Source: a virus
Length of the DNA stretch: 40,640 nt
Strand: one strand, 5' to 3'
Virus record (IMG/VR): IMGVR_UViG_3300021961_010363
Coordinates: 1 to 40,640 of that record
The notes under the pieces are model-generated. The model was not told the origin of the DNA. It saw nothing but the letters and a program-made list of their open reading frames with translations, and did no database searches. Shown one piece after another: positions 19,804 to 28,692 of this stretch. Positions within the stretch are counted from its first letter, which is position 1. Every line of letters starts with the position of its first letter. The translations under genes and the position numbers were made by a program.

Positions 19804-21867
19804 TTATTTTAAGCCTGATAATCTTAGGATATCGTTGATGGATTCTTGGTATGGATCCTTGGCTTCTGCGCCACATTTCACACACTTGTTACCATAATGG
19901 AATCCACTGTCTTCACCTTGGGATAATGTATCTGTCAGTGCGGCAGACCCTGTTTCACCGTCTGCTACCAGATCTTCATTGTCTGCTTCCCATTCGTCAA
20001 TGTATTCTTGTGCGTCTTTACGACTCATTGAAAATTCATTTTCTGTGCCACATTTTTTACAGTTCCAGGTGTATCCATAGATTTCGCCTGTGCCTGGGTA
20101 AACGGCATCTACATCATCTTCTTTGATGCCTTTGGGTCCATCATAGTATCTTAACACGTCAGCAATTTCTTCTACTTCGTCCCCATGTGGAATGTAGCCA
20201 AAGATTTTTTCAAGATCTTTAAGGAAAGCATTTGTGATAGGAAATTCATCTGGGTTATCATGCACCTGTTCCATACTTAAATCACCTAACGCATCATCTC
20301 CATATTTGTCAGCATATTTTTTTACTTCACCTGCTTCGATTGAGTCAGTTGGCACCCCAGTATTCAAATGATTCTCTAAGAAACCTGCTGGCAGTGGGTC
20401 GCCATTGTCGGCTTCGTATTTTTTATACTTGTTGGCCCAGGCTTTGATTTGTGCTTCTTTGTCTGCACCCAGTTCTTCTTTGAAATGACTTTCTCCCTCA
20501 GAAGGATTAGATTTGGCAAACTTCTTGAGTGCCTTGACAGCATCACCAAATGTGCATTTGTCGTCAACTCCGCACATAGGCCATACAGTTTTGGAGCCAT
20601 ATACCAAATCAGCATCATCAAAGTAGACATAAGCACTTTCAGGAAATCCTGCCGCTTTTCTAAGTGCTTGAGTTATATGTGGTTGATAATAATTTCTCAT
20701 GAGCGATGGCATTGGGGTATCCTTAACATCACTTATTCTAAAATTCCAACCGTTGTCAATTTCTTTGGGTGATTTTTTGCTGACTGGGAGTTCATCATAC
20801 ATATCTGACAGTTCATCTTGAAGTGCTGTGTCTATGCCATATTTCATTTCGCCTTTGACTTGCCTTATCATAGAAAAAAGATCTCTCAAACGTTCTTGAT
20901 ACATCTTTTTGTCATCTAAATCCTTGGCATTAGTCCACATTGATTTGTAACCTTCATATTCTTTCTCCAGTTTAGCTAAAACCTGTTTGTCTGCGTTATC
21001 TAATTGGTATGCTTCTTTGACGCCTTTGATTTTTGCTGTGGCGGCCTTGAATTGTTGGTAGAGTGTTTTGATCTGTGGTGCAATGTTCTTGTCCACTCGA
21101 AGTTCACTACCTTGTCCACCAAATCCACCTGCTGAGTTAATAGCATCTGTGACCAAGTCCCAAAACTTGCTGTAATGATCAGGCATGTCTGCTTGTTCTA
21201 AATATTGCACAAGGTCTCCATATGAGAACATGTCATCTTCTGACAGAGCTTCACCAGCCATTATGGTTTGATAAATGTCTTTCATGTTCCACAGTGCGGC
21301 ATTTGCCAATGCTGTTTGATCTTCACCTTCATTGTGATCATAGGGGTTGTCATCAATGCCTGTGGCTCTTCTGGTCTTGCCTTTTTTGCCCACTTGCACA
21401 ACACCTGTGCTCATGTCATCTTCTGTGGTAGATTCTTCCAATTTGAAAGCACCTTTGTCAATCAACTGTGCCACTGCATCGTCTTCAATGTCAAAGTGCA
21501 TGTATTCTTCATCCTGCATGCCCTGTTCTGAAAAGTCAATGTCTTTGTTTGCAATGCCCAGATAATCAGCAATCTGCACACGAGTCACATCATCTGTATA
21601 CATCTTCCATGTGCCTGCATTGTGGTAAACTAACAGTCCACCGTTGCCATAACTGTAAGGATCTTCATCATCTTGTTCGTCATAGATGGCTATCTTCATC
21701 TTGGTGACATTAAATTTTTTGGGCAGTTCGCCTGCATCTGCCCACAGTGTCTTGTCCTGTGTGGGCATCACTTCAAGTGCGCCAGGTGTGTGAGTGTAGT
21801 GGCCGTCTGGAAATCGTTTGGGTGCTTCTGTGACTTCTAATTGGCCGAAAAATTCAAATAATTTCAT
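19804..21867 (-). CDS. Unknown 687-residue phage protein with a C-terminal zinc-ribbon-like pair
   Basis: I do not recognise the family. The product begins MKLFEFFGQLEVTEAPKR, similar to capsid-targeting peptides of T4 internal proteins (MKTYQEF...). The middle is acidic and helical (for example KQVLAKLEKEYEGYKSMW, ERLRDLFSMIRQVKGEMKYG). Near the C-terminus two CxxC knuckles, CKKCGTENEF and CVKCGAEA, are about 55 residues apart and could bind one zinc. It is very acidic overall. It sits between gp32 and a 519-residue protein of the late block and follows that gene by 2 bases, so it is probably late and may be a virion or injected protein. Confidence 0.6.
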   Translation of the reverse strand: MKLFEFFGQLEVTEAPKRFPDGHYTHTPGALEVMPTQDKTLWADAGELPKKFNVTKMKIAIYDEQDDEDPYSYGNGGLLVYHNAGTWKMYTDDVTRVQIADYLGIANKDIDFSEQGMQDEEYMHFDIEDDAVAQLIDKGAFKLEESTTEDDMSTGVVQVGKKGKTRRATGIDDNPYDHNEGEDQTALANAALWNMKDIYQTIMAGEALSEDDMFSYGDLVQYLEQADMPDHYSKFWDLVTDAINSAGGFGGQGSELRVDKNIAPQIKTLYQQFKAATAKIKGVKEAYQLDNADKQVLAKLEKEYEGYKSMWTNAKDLDDKKMYQERLRDLFSMIRQVKGEMKYGIDTALQDELSDMYDELPVSKKSPKEIDNGWNFRISDVKDTPMPSLMRNYYQPHITQALRKAAGFPESAYVYFDDADLVYGSKTVWPMCGVDDKCTFGDAVKALKKFAKSNPSEGESHFKEELGADKEAQIKAWANKYKKYEADNGDPLPAGFLENHLNTGVPTDSIEAGEVKKYADKYGDDALGDLSMEQVHDNPDEFPITNAFLKDLEKIFGYIPHGDEVEEIADVLRYYDGPKGIKEDDVDAVYPGTGEIYGYTWNCKKCGTENEFSMSRKDAQEYIDEWEADNEDLVADGETGSAALTDTLSQGEDSGFHYGNKCVKCGAEAKDPYQESINDILRLSGLK

Positions 21868-21869
21868 CT

Positions 21870-23429
21870 TTATTTTTCTCCTCCGAACGCATCTTGATAA
21901 TCTGAACGTTCAATCTGTTCGTCTTCTAATAAAAAGTCTAAAGCCGTTGTGTGGGCATTGATCCATGCCTCAAACTGCTCTGATTCATCTTTGTATTTTC
22001 TTTTGTATGCCTTGGCCAATTTGCCTTTGGCAATGTCTTGGCCTTTTATGTTTTTGAATGCTTTGATGTCTTCCGGAGATTTTCTAACTTCACTCTTGTG
22101 TGTGTCATCTATTTTAATTCTTTTCATGTCCTGCAAATACTTGTTTGCTAATTTGATCGCAGTGCCTTTGAGTTGTTTCAATTCAGGATTTGGTTTGTTG
22201 AAAAGTTCTCCTGCGTTTGAAATTTCTTGATCCATGTCTGAAGCAAAGTTGACAATCGCATCATCTTCCGGGTTGGCAGAAAGAAATCTTGTTGCTATGT
22301 CACGCATGATGGCTGACAATTTTTGATCAGTGTCTTTCATCTGTGCTCTTTGATTGTTGATGAATTCGTCGTATGAATCATCCTTCTTGAGGATCAATTT
22401 AGAATCTGGATTGTTGACCCATGCATCGACATACGATTTGTATCTTGTGGATGCCTGTGGCAGTTTCATCACATCTGGTTCGTCCATCTGTGCTGTGGCG
22501 TCATCTGGCTTCAATTCGGAAATTGGTAAATGCTTGAACGCATCCATGATGGAATCGTCAAATGTTTCTTTGGTGAATTTTTGTTTCAGTTCGTTGATTT
22601 GTTCTTCGGACAAGTCTGTCACTGCAGAATTAAGGTCTTCCAGCGTTGACTCGTATGTGTGAGATTTTGAAAGCTGTGCAAGAATTCTTTTGTTTTCGCC
22701 AATTTTATTTTTGGCCGCTTCTATGTAAGGAGCAGTGGTCTCATCCAACAGTCCTTGCCTGATGGTGTATTGGCTTAAATTTCTTAATGCTTTGATCTCG
22801 TCAACTTTTGCGACTATGGACTCGCCCACTTCGTCGTATGGGTTTCCGCCCTTGGCCACGTGCATCATCATTGCTCTGGCGCCTTGCAAATAGTTGTATG
22901 GGAAACGGAATCTCTCACCCTGTGCATTTTCTATGAATATGCATTCGATGTTTCTCGATCTCGCTCCCGGTATGGTCTCATCCACCTGCTTGGTGTGGCG
23001 GATAATCATCTTGGTTTTGTCTAATTTGTCGTATGATGTCTTGGGTGTTCCGTGCATTTTGCTTTCCTGTACTGTATTTACTTGAGAAAGGAACTCAAAG
23101 TCCCCTTGTTCTAAGTCGACTTTCTCTATGTCTTGGGGTTTAAATCCTATGTTGTGTTTGATTGCAAATTCACGCATGAAACGAGCAAAGTCATACCATT
23201 CCTGCTGTTGTGCTTGTTCTATAGAGTCTGTGAGTGATTTGTTGTAGATTAGGCGTAAATTTTCTTCATCTATGCTGATCGAAACAGCATTGTCGTTCCA
23301 ATCAAACTTGAAAAATCTTGCTGATTGTGGGTCTGTCGTGGTTTGAGCCTTGTTATCGCCCAGTGTCAGGTTAGAAAATCTGCTTTTTAGTTCGTCGAAA
23401 AGGTCCTGTGCAACTACATTAAGATCCAT
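21870..23429 (-). CDS. Unknown 519-residue protein of the packaging block
   Basis: The product is unfamiliar. It starts MDLNVVAQDLFDELKSRFS and contains RNIECIFIENAQGERFRFPYNYLQGARAMMMHVAKGGNP, a compact beta-rich region, followed by long charged helices. There is no signal or membrane segment. Marine T4-like phages often carry large unknown proteins next to the terminase. The TAAATA motif 5 bases before the ATG marks it as late, so it is likely a structural or internal virion protein. It is followed after 2 bases by the 687-residue gene, with which it probably works. Confidence 0.6.
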   Translation of the reverse strand: MDLNVVAQDLFDELKSRFSNLTLGDNKAQTTTDPQSARFFKFDWNDNAVSISIDEENLRLIYNKSLTDSIEQAQQQEWYDFARFMREFAIKHNIGFKPQDIEKVDLEQGDFEFLSQVNTVQESKMHGTPKTSYDKLDKTKMIIRHTKQVDETIPGARSRNIECIFIENAQGERFRFPYNYLQGARAMMMHVAKGGNPYDEVGESIVAKVDEIKALRNLSQYTIRQGLLDETTAPYIEAAKNKIGENKRILAQLSKSHTYESTLEDLNSAVTDLSEEQINELKQKFTKETFDDSIMDAFKHLPISELKPDDATAQMDEPDVMKLPQASTRYKSYVDAWVNNPDSKLILKKDDSYDEFINNQRAQMKDTDQKLSAIMRDIATRFLSANPEDDAIVNFASDMDQEISNAGELFNKPNPELKQLKGTAIKLANKYLQDMKRIKIDDTHKSEVRKSPEDIKAFKNIKGQDIAKGKLAKAYKRKYKDESEQFEAWINAHTTALDFLLEDEQIERSDYQDAFGGEK

Positions 23430-23434
23430 AACAC

Positions 23435-23440
23435 TATTTA
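23435..23440 (-). promoter_or_regulatory. Late promoter (TAAATA) of the 519-residue gene
   Basis: TAAATA on the minus strand ends 5 bases before the ATG at 23429 (TAAATA GTGTT ATG), lying just inside the 3' flank of the terminase gene. It matches the core of the T4 late promoter TATAAATA. Confidence 0.65.
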
Positions 23441-23441
23441 C

Positions 23442-25028
23442 CTACAAACCGCTTATCAATATAGGCATTGGCATTGTGATTTCCTCCGCTGAATCACGCA
23501 ATCTTTCGAACAATTTTTGATCCCAACTGCTTATAGTTGTGGCCATACGCACTGCTAACAGCGTAGACATCACTAAATCGTCGTGCTCTCCTGGTTTGGC
23601 TGAGAAAGAATTGCCACTGGCCACGAAATTCTTGAGTTCGCTGACGAGATTCTTAGACTTTATGGTCATGGAATCGTTTTCCACCATCTGTTTGAGTTTG
23701 GCACATGCACTGACCTTGCTGATGTGCGTGGTGTTGTAGCCTTTACGGAACCTTCTCACGTGTCCTTTTTTGATGGTCTCTGACAGGAACTGTCCGGGTA
23801 TGTTTTCTTCACCCATGTCTGATATGGCCACCAATCCCGCTTCACCTATAGAATTGTTTTCTATAGAATAATAGATTTCCGGTTGTACTATTCCTTTGCT
23901 TCTAAGATCATCTGCTATGTGTTCTATTATTTGACGCAGTATCCTTACCTGTCCTTGGATGGGAGTGGCGTTGTGTTGCCATTCTGCTATCTGTTTCATC
24001 TCGGGCAACTGAAACACTTCTATGGCGGCATTGTCGCCACCAGTCCCCATTGCAGGATCCAATGACACGATGTATGCTTTGCCCTTTGCCACCTTGTCAT
24101 ACCATCTCACGTGTCCATGTCTCTCCAAAGGCTCTATGCCTTCCAGTTCTGCGAGTTTGATCGGCTTTATGAGTGTTTCATCGTATATCAAAAATTCACA
24201 ATCGTGTTCTCGTCTAAATCTTTCTTCGCCTATCCTTGCTCGCTCTTCCTTGGCCCATTGTTCTGTACGTTCAGGGTGCTCACGCCAAGAAGCCTTGAAC
24301 GCCGCGAATCCGTTTTTGCCCACAGGTTGCTCGTTGCCATATTCATCCAATCTCTTGTTGGCTTCCTTCCATATCAGTGCGAATTGATCTTCGTCTGAGT
24401 TGGGGGTGGATGTGATGATACACTTACCACCAGTCGACAGTGTGGGTGCCAATGAAGTCCAAAACTCCCTGGCTTTGGTTGGTGGATTAACGAATGCGAA
24501 CTCGTCACAGTATATCACAGACAGTGACATACCTCTACCTGTATTTTCTGTTGTGGTGGTCGCTTTGATCCTTGATCCGTTGTCAAACTCTAAGGTGTTC
24601 CTATTGTATGAATAAGCACCTGCTCGCAAAAAGTCTGGCAGTGCTTCATAGGTGTATCTAACTCTGTTCATGATGTCTTGGGCACCTGTGAACTTGTGAG
24701 CGGCGATCAGTATCTGTGAGTCAGGCACGAACATGGCGTACCACACAAGATATGCGGCCGCACAGGTTGTCTTGCCTGTTTGTCTGGGCAACATGGCGAT
24801 GGCGAATCTGTTGTCATGATATGTCTTTATGAGACCTTCTTGATATTCGAACATGTCAAATTTCATCGACCCTTTGGTGGGGTGTTGTATCATGCAATAA
24901 TTTTTACAGAAGTAGAGGGGACCATTCTTTGGATCCATGCACTTGTTGAGTTCAAGGATTTCTTTCTCAGTAAATTTTACACGCTGGTGTGCTTTTTTGG
25001 TGAGATTGCCTTGTAAACTTTGCGCCAT
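23442..25028 (-). CDS. 17: Terminase large subunit gp17
   Basis: The 528-residue product has Walker A LPRQTGKTT at 80-88, Walker B SVIYCDEFAFV near 170, and the coupling motif (TSTPNSDEDQF). The C-terminal RNase H-like nuclease has the first catalytic Asp in YIVSLDPAMGTGGDNAAIEVF and later acidic residues in SIENNSIGEAG and EHDDLVMSTL. It cuts and pumps DNA into the prohead. The length is slightly less than T4 gp17 (610). The ATG is 5 bases after a late TAAATA box, with no ribosome binding site. Confidence 0.95.
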   Translation of the reverse strand: MAQSLQGNLTKKAHQRVKFTEKEILELNKCMDPKNGPLYFCKNYCMIQHPTKGSMKFDMFEYQEGLIKTYHDNRFAIAMLPRQTGKTTCAAAYLVWYAMFVPDSQILIAAHKFTGAQDIMNRVRYTYEALPDFLRAGAYSYNRNTLEFDNGSRIKATTTTENTGRGMSLSVIYCDEFAFVNPPTKAREFWTSLAPTLSTGGKCIITSTPNSDEDQFALIWKEANKRLDEYGNEQPVGKNGFAAFKASWREHPERTEQWAKEERARIGEERFRREHDCEFLIYDETLIKPIKLAELEGIEPLERHGHVRWYDKVAKGKAYIVSLDPAMGTGGDNAAIEVFQLPEMKQIAEWQHNATPIQGQVRILRQIIEHIADDLRSKGIVQPEIYYSIENNSIGEAGLVAISDMGEENIPGQFLSETIKKGHVRRFRKGYNTTHISKVSACAKLKQMVENDSMTIKSKNLVSELKNFVASGNSFSAKPGEHDDLVMSTLLAVRMATTISSWDQKLFERLRDSAEEITMPMPILISGL

Positions 25029-25033
25029 ACTAA

Positions 25034-25042
25034 TATTTACTT
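25034..25042 (-). promoter_or_regulatory. Late promoter (AAGTAAATA) of the terminase gene
   Basis: The minus strand reads AAGTAAATA TTAGT ATG. The last A of TAAATA is 5 bases from the start codon, predicting a leaderless or near-leaderless late message. Confidence 0.7.
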
Positions 25043-25052
25043 GATAAAACTA

Positions 25053-25616
25053 TTAGGACTTTTTGTTTGAAGCAACAGGAGAAGCAGTTTCTTCTTTGCC
25101 CATTTCAACGATTTTACCGTCACCTTGGACATCTTCTCTGCCTGAGTCTTTTCTACTTTTTACCAATTCTTTGAACAGACTCATGTTGTATTCATCACCA
25201 TACAGAGGTTTACCGATCGCTGTGTCATCTTTGTACTCTGGATCTGTTGACAGTTTGGTCACATATTCTCCATCATCCGATGACTCAGTTTCTGTAGGGT
25301 CTGCAGGATGTTTCACTCTGATATGATCTTGCGGAATGCCAAATGTATCTGATATCAATTGTTCCAGCATCTGATGTGAAATAGGGTAAGCCGCTTCGAT
25401 GTCGAATATGCTGACTTCCTGATTTTTCAAACGCGGAAACTCGTGTGGGTGTTCTTGCACTGGTGTTGTAGTTAACTTTTTGAAACTAACAGTTTCATAC
25501 TTTTTCATCATTTCCTTGAGTTTGTTCTCAAACTTTTCTGGTAATTCGCCAGCAATTTTGACTCTGGCCATGTACGTTTTAGTTGATTCTGCAAGGAATT
25601 CTTTGAATGTTTTCAT
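25053..25616 (-). CDS. Unknown 187-residue protein with capsid-targeting-like N-terminus
   Basis: The product begins MKTFKEFLAESTKTYMARVK, very close to the T4 internal-protein targeting peptide consensus MKTYQEFIAEA, with a possible prohead-protease site LAE/S at 8-11. The next part (residues 20-110) looks like a mixed alpha/beta domain (IAGELPEKFENKLKEMMKKYETVSFKKL, DTFGIPQDHIRVKHP). The C-terminus is disordered. It may be packaged in the head and injected, or be a core protein. It lies between gp16 and gp17 and has its own TAAATA box 8 bases before the ATG. Targeting is inference from the N-terminus. Confidence 0.6.
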   Translation of the reverse strand: MKTFKEFLAESTKTYMARVKIAGELPEKFENKLKEMMKKYETVSFKKLTTTPVQEHPHEFPRLKNQEVSIFDIEAAYPISHQMLEQLISDTFGIPQDHIRVKHPADPTETESSDDGEYVTKLSTDPEYKDDTAIGKPLYGDEYNMSLFKELVKSRKDSGREDVQGDGKIVEMGKEETASPVASNKKS

Positions 25617-25623
25617 TGTAACT

Positions 25624-26118
25624 TTATTTATCGTCTTTGTTAGCTGCGAGTATCTGTTTTATAAGCTCGTTGCGATCCGCTATTACACTGCCTGTGCCAG
25701 TAACCACTTCTTCGTCCGGTTTTCCTTGATCTAACTTCATTTTTTTGAGTTGCAGTTCGATCATTTTGAGTTTTTTGTCCACTTTGATGTTTTTGGCATT
25801 GATGGCATTGCTCATCATTGAAGATGCAACTTCCATTATTCTGCCCGCTAAACGTGGCTCTATGTTCATGCCCAGATCCATTAGATCCTTGTATGACTGA
25901 TATGATTCTTCCGCGTACTTGTCTATCTCTGAATCTTCTGCCAAACCGTCTACTTGTGGTAGGGCGGCATCTATCTTGTCAAGACTTAACTTTTCCTTGA
26001 TGAGAGCATTTGCTTCGCTGTCATTTTTTTGTTCCTGTTCCTGTTCCAACTTTTCCCTGAAACTCTCAGTATCATCAGTTGTTTCAAGATCAAATATTTC
26101 TTCTAACTTCTTTGTCAT
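25624..26118 (-). CDS. 16: Terminase small subunit gp16
   Basis: The 164-residue product has the central gp16 pattern: YAEESYQSYKDLMDLGMNIEPRLAGRIMEVASSMMSNAINAK, followed by KVDKKLKMIELQLKKMKLDQ, a coiled-coil that forms the oligomeric ring, and a C-terminal VIADRNELIKQIL peptide. These match small terminases of T4-like marine phages. gp16 controls initiation of packaging and stimulates the gp17 ATPase. It is upstream of gp17, separated by the 187-residue gene. A weaker TAAGTAATAG box lies before its ATG. Confidence 0.88.
   Translation of the reverse strand: MTKKLEEIFDLETTDDTESFREKLEQEQEQKNDSEANALIKEKLSLDKIDAALPQVDGLAEDSEIDKYAEESYQSYKDLMDLGMNIEPRLAGRIMEVASSMMSNAINAKNIKVDKKLKMIELQLKKMKLDQGKPDEEVVTGTGSVIADRNELIKQILAANKDDK
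25625..25630 (-). promoter_or_regulatory. Late promoter (ATAAATA) of the 187-residue gene
   Basis: The minus strand reads GATAAATA AAGTTACA ATG, inside the end of gp16. It is close to T4 late consensus TATAAATA. The spacing to the ATG is 8 bases. Confidence 0.65.
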
Positions 26119-26122
26119 ACTA

Positions 26123-26989
26123 TTACTTAACCTTTTTAAAAAAACACATCAGCAATCCCATTTTGATCTTCCATGGTTTATTTTCAATTCCTTGGTTGGT
26201 TGCGTGTAGTTGGAAGCAATCGAACACCATGGGACATCTTGGTTTCCATTCTACCGTCGATTCTTCGGTGAGACCTGTGAGCCTTTGGTATGGAGTGTAG
26301 TTAAGATACTTACTCCAGTGGCCGGGGTCGTAAGGTTTTAAATTCTGCTCAGCAGTTTGTTTGCCTTGCAGTGTTTCGAAATTTATTTTCGAATAATCCG
26401 TGATGATTGGATAATCTGCATCGCCAACATTTTCTGCTCCATGATTGTAAACACTGAACCAACTGATATGCCTCTGTTTGAAAAACACCACATGGTTGTC
26501 CACCACAGGAGAAATCATCAACGGAATCACTATGTTGCGCCATGGCACCCATTTCCTGTCTTCATGGTCGTAGGGGAATTTTTCGAATGTGGAAGTCCAA
26601 TCTTTTTTCCTTATGCTGTCATTGTGCAGTCCGTACTGCTCGGGTGTGATGAAATAATTGCCCTTAACCACAGGACTGTCTCCACTGCCCGGCAAAATTT
26701 TTTCGAACTTGTCTGCAAACTTTTCGTAGACTCCCCGCAAGTTTCCGCTCACAAAAAATGTGCCATTGGGATTTATCCTCAATTTCCTGCACTTGGAAAA
26801 AGCAAATCCTTGCATCCATTGGATTTCTTGTTCATCGAACATCTCATCATGACATTGTGCTGGAGCAAAGTTTTGTCTAATCTGCTCTGTCACATCTTCA
26901 CGCTCTATGTCGGTGAGATAGCGACCATGATTTTGTGTGTAATTGATGTGTTGTTCTAAATCTTGCTGTGTGTTCAGTTCTATGTTCAT
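26123..26989 (-). CDS. 2OG/Fe(II) oxygenase-like protein, late-block paralogue 1
   Basis: The 288-residue product (from MNIELNTQQD) has H122-x-D124 in PEQYGLHNDSIRKKDW and distal H262 in VFDCFQLHATNQG, with the strand KMGLLMCFF after it. These fit the facial triad of double-stranded beta-helix oxygenases. It is a tandem paralogue of the next gene upstream: same length, same motifs, shared NGxFxxxGN, HxxFFKQRHIxW and CEWKPRCP-like segments. The ATG shares its A with the TAA of that gene (TAATG). The position between gp4 and gp16 is odd for a metabolic enzyme and hints at a role in virion assembly or DNA packaging. Confidence 0.68.
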   Translation of the reverse strand: MNIELNTQQDLEQHINYTQNHGRYLTDIEREDVTEQIRQNFAPAQCHDEMFDEQEIQWMQGFAFSKCRKLRINPNGTFFVSGNLRGVYEKFADKFEKILPGSGDSPVVKGNYFITPEQYGLHNDSIRKKDWTSTFEKFPYDHEDRKWVPWRNIVIPLMISPVVDNHVVFFKQRHISWFSVYNHGAENVGDADYPIITDYSKINFETLQGKQTAEQNLKPYDPGHWSKYLNYTPYQRLTGLTEESTVEWKPRCPMVFDCFQLHATNQGIENKPWKIKMGLLMCFFKKVK

Positions 26990-27855
26990 TATATTTTTCT
27001 GAGGAAACACAACAACAGTCCCATCTTTAGAGTCCATTGTTGATCTTTGAATCCCTTGTTGGTTGCGTGTAGCTGGAATGCGTCGAACACTATGGGGCAT
27101 CGTGGCTTCCATTCACATGTGAGTTCAGGTTCCAATCCGGCCAATCTTTCATATGGAGTGTAGTACAAATAATCATCATAATGTGCCTTGTCATATGGTT
27201 TAAGATTGTCCTGTCCCGATTGCTTGCCTTCGGGCGTGTAAAAGTCTATTGTTGAATGGTCGTCGACGATCTTGTATGTCGTTGCAGACGTCATTCTGTT
27301 GCCATGATTGTAGACGTGTGACCAATCTATGTGCCGTTGTTTGAAAAACACAGCATGGCTTGTGATGTTTGGTCTGGTGACAAATATAGGTATTATCACA
27401 TTGCGCCATGCCACATATGATCTCTGTGGATCATCTATGGGCAACCATCCCAGGCCTTCTTCCCAGTCTTTTTGCCTCATGCTGTCGTTGTGCAATCCAT
27501 ATTGGTCTGGAGTTATAAAAAAATTACCTCCCACAATTGGTGATTTGTCTGCACCCGGCAGTATCTCATCTATTTTTTGTTTGTATTTTTTGTAGATGCC
27601 CTCCATGTTACCAAATATGAAAATCGTTCCGTTTGGGTTGTGCCTTACGTGTGAGCATCTTGAAAACGCAAACCCATACATCCATTCTATTTCCTCTTGC
27701 GTGAACATCTCGTCGAATGCTTGTGCTGGTTGGATGTTTTCCGCCACATTTGATATGACTTCAGGGCGCCTAATATCTGTTAAAAATTCTGTGATATCTT
27801 TGCGATAATTTCTGTGTGATTTGAGGTCTTCTTGCGAATTTATTTTTACAAACAT
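26989..27855 (-). CDS. 2OG/Fe(II) oxygenase-like protein, late-block paralogue 2
   Basis: The 288-residue product (from MFVKINSQED) has H122-x-D124 in DQYGLHNDSMRQKDW and a distal His in FDAFQLHATNKGF, as in its paralogue. NGTIFIFGNMEGIYKKY and HAVFFKQRHIDWSHVYNHG are shared with it. The ATG at 27855 follows AAGTAATTAATAAT, a loose version of the late box, 8 bases after the gp4-side stop codon. An open frame upstream of 27855 overlaps gp4 and looks non-coding. Two copies kept at identical length suggest selection, perhaps a heterodimer or two substrates. Confidence 0.68.
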   Translation of the reverse strand: MFVKINSQEDLKSHRNYRKDITEFLTDIRRPEVISNVAENIQPAQAFDEMFTQEEIEWMYGFAFSRCSHVRHNPNGTIFIFGNMEGIYKKYKQKIDEILPGADKSPIVGGNFFITPDQYGLHNDSMRQKDWEEGLGWLPIDDPQRSYVAWRNVIIPIFVTRPNITSHAVFFKQRHIDWSHVYNHGNRMTSATTYKIVDDHSTIDFYTPEGKQSGQDNLKPYDKAHYDDYLYYTPYERLAGLEPELTCEWKPRCPIVFDAFQLHATNKGFKDQQWTLKMGLLLCFLRKI

Positions 27856-27863
27856 ATTATTAA

Positions 27864-28286
27864 TTACTTGAACATGTCTGACTCTGTAATAACTCTGAAA
27901 CGTATTCCTTTGCCCTTGGCCCACTTGTTGGCGGCCTCCCATTTGGCTCTGTTCACGATGTAAGCCGCTTGGTTTTGTGAATTCTTGCCTATGGATTCCA
28001 TTTTTGCTTGGTTGTTGGGCTTTACTTCGATGAGTTCGGCAACTTGTTGTTGTTTTTTGTTGTTGTACACTATGAAGAAATCAGGAACATAGATGGTGTT
28101 CTTGCCGGTCAATGGATTGCGATATGGAATCTGTATGGATTCAGATGCCCACTGTGTGATGGAAGGATTGTTGTCACAGAATCTCATGAATGCCCATTCC
28201 CAGGACGATCTGTATCTCGGAGTTCTCTTGCCGACGTATTTGTCGGGATTACTCATCTCGAACAAGCCATTCGCCCAACGTCTCAT
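27864..28286 (-). CDS. 4: Head completion protein gp4
   Basis: The 140-residue product has YRSSWEWAFMRFCDNNPSITQWASESIQIPYRNPLTGKN, the signature of T4 gp4, then YVPDFFIVY and VAELIEVKP, a PD-(D/E)xK nuclease-like core (D, E-x-K). gp4 joins heads after packaging and before tail attachment. The length is near that of T4 gp4 (150). It starts 1 base after the stop of the 134-residue gene. Confidence 0.88.
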   Translation of the reverse strand: MRRWANGLFEMSNPDKYVGKRTPRYRSSWEWAFMRFCDNNPSITQWASESIQIPYRNPLTGKNTIYVPDFFIVYNNKKQQQVAELIEVKPNNQAKMESIGKNSQNQAAYIVNRAKWEAANKWAKGKGIRFRVITESDMFK

Positions 28287-28287
28287 G

Positions 28288-28692
28288 TTACACCTTTATG
28301 TTGCGTTGTACTTGGCTCAGTGATTCTCTGGCTGATTTGAATCCTAACACTGACGTTTTGAATCTGTTAAGGTTTAAGATTTCCGCTATGATCTCGTTCA
28401 ACTCCAAGGTAGTGGTTTTTGCAAGTTGATCGATGATCTGGAACACTGGAACATTGTCCACCCTTGCTTGTCTAAGGATGATGTACGCTATGCTTTCTGC
28501 ACTAACTTGTGCGAAACCCTTGTTTACGAAAAAACCTTTGACTGCATCATACTCTCCCGCCGCGAAAGAAAACCTATCACCGTTGAAACCTGATATGTAA
28601 TCTATCAATGATTGTGGATCATTTTTTTGCACACCGAGATTTGTGGGTTTGAGCGAGTTGGTCGATGCCTGTGAGTTTTTGTATATGGCCAT
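28288..28692 (-). CDS. Unknown 134-residue late protein
   Basis: The product starts MAIYKNSQASTNSLKPTNLG and has a helical second half (SAESIAYIILRQARVDNVPVFQIIDQLAK). It has no recognisable motif. The place between a tail-tube-like gene and gp4 suggests a minor virion or assembly protein. Its ATG overlaps the stop of the upstream gene (TAATG). Confidence 0.6.
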   Translation of the reverse strand: MAIYKNSQASTNSLKPTNLGVQKNDPQSLIDYISGFNGDRFSFAAGEYDAVKGFFVNKGFAQVSAESIAYIILRQARVDNVPVFQIIDQLAKTTTLELNEIIAEILNLNRFKTSVLGFKSARESLSQVQRNIKV

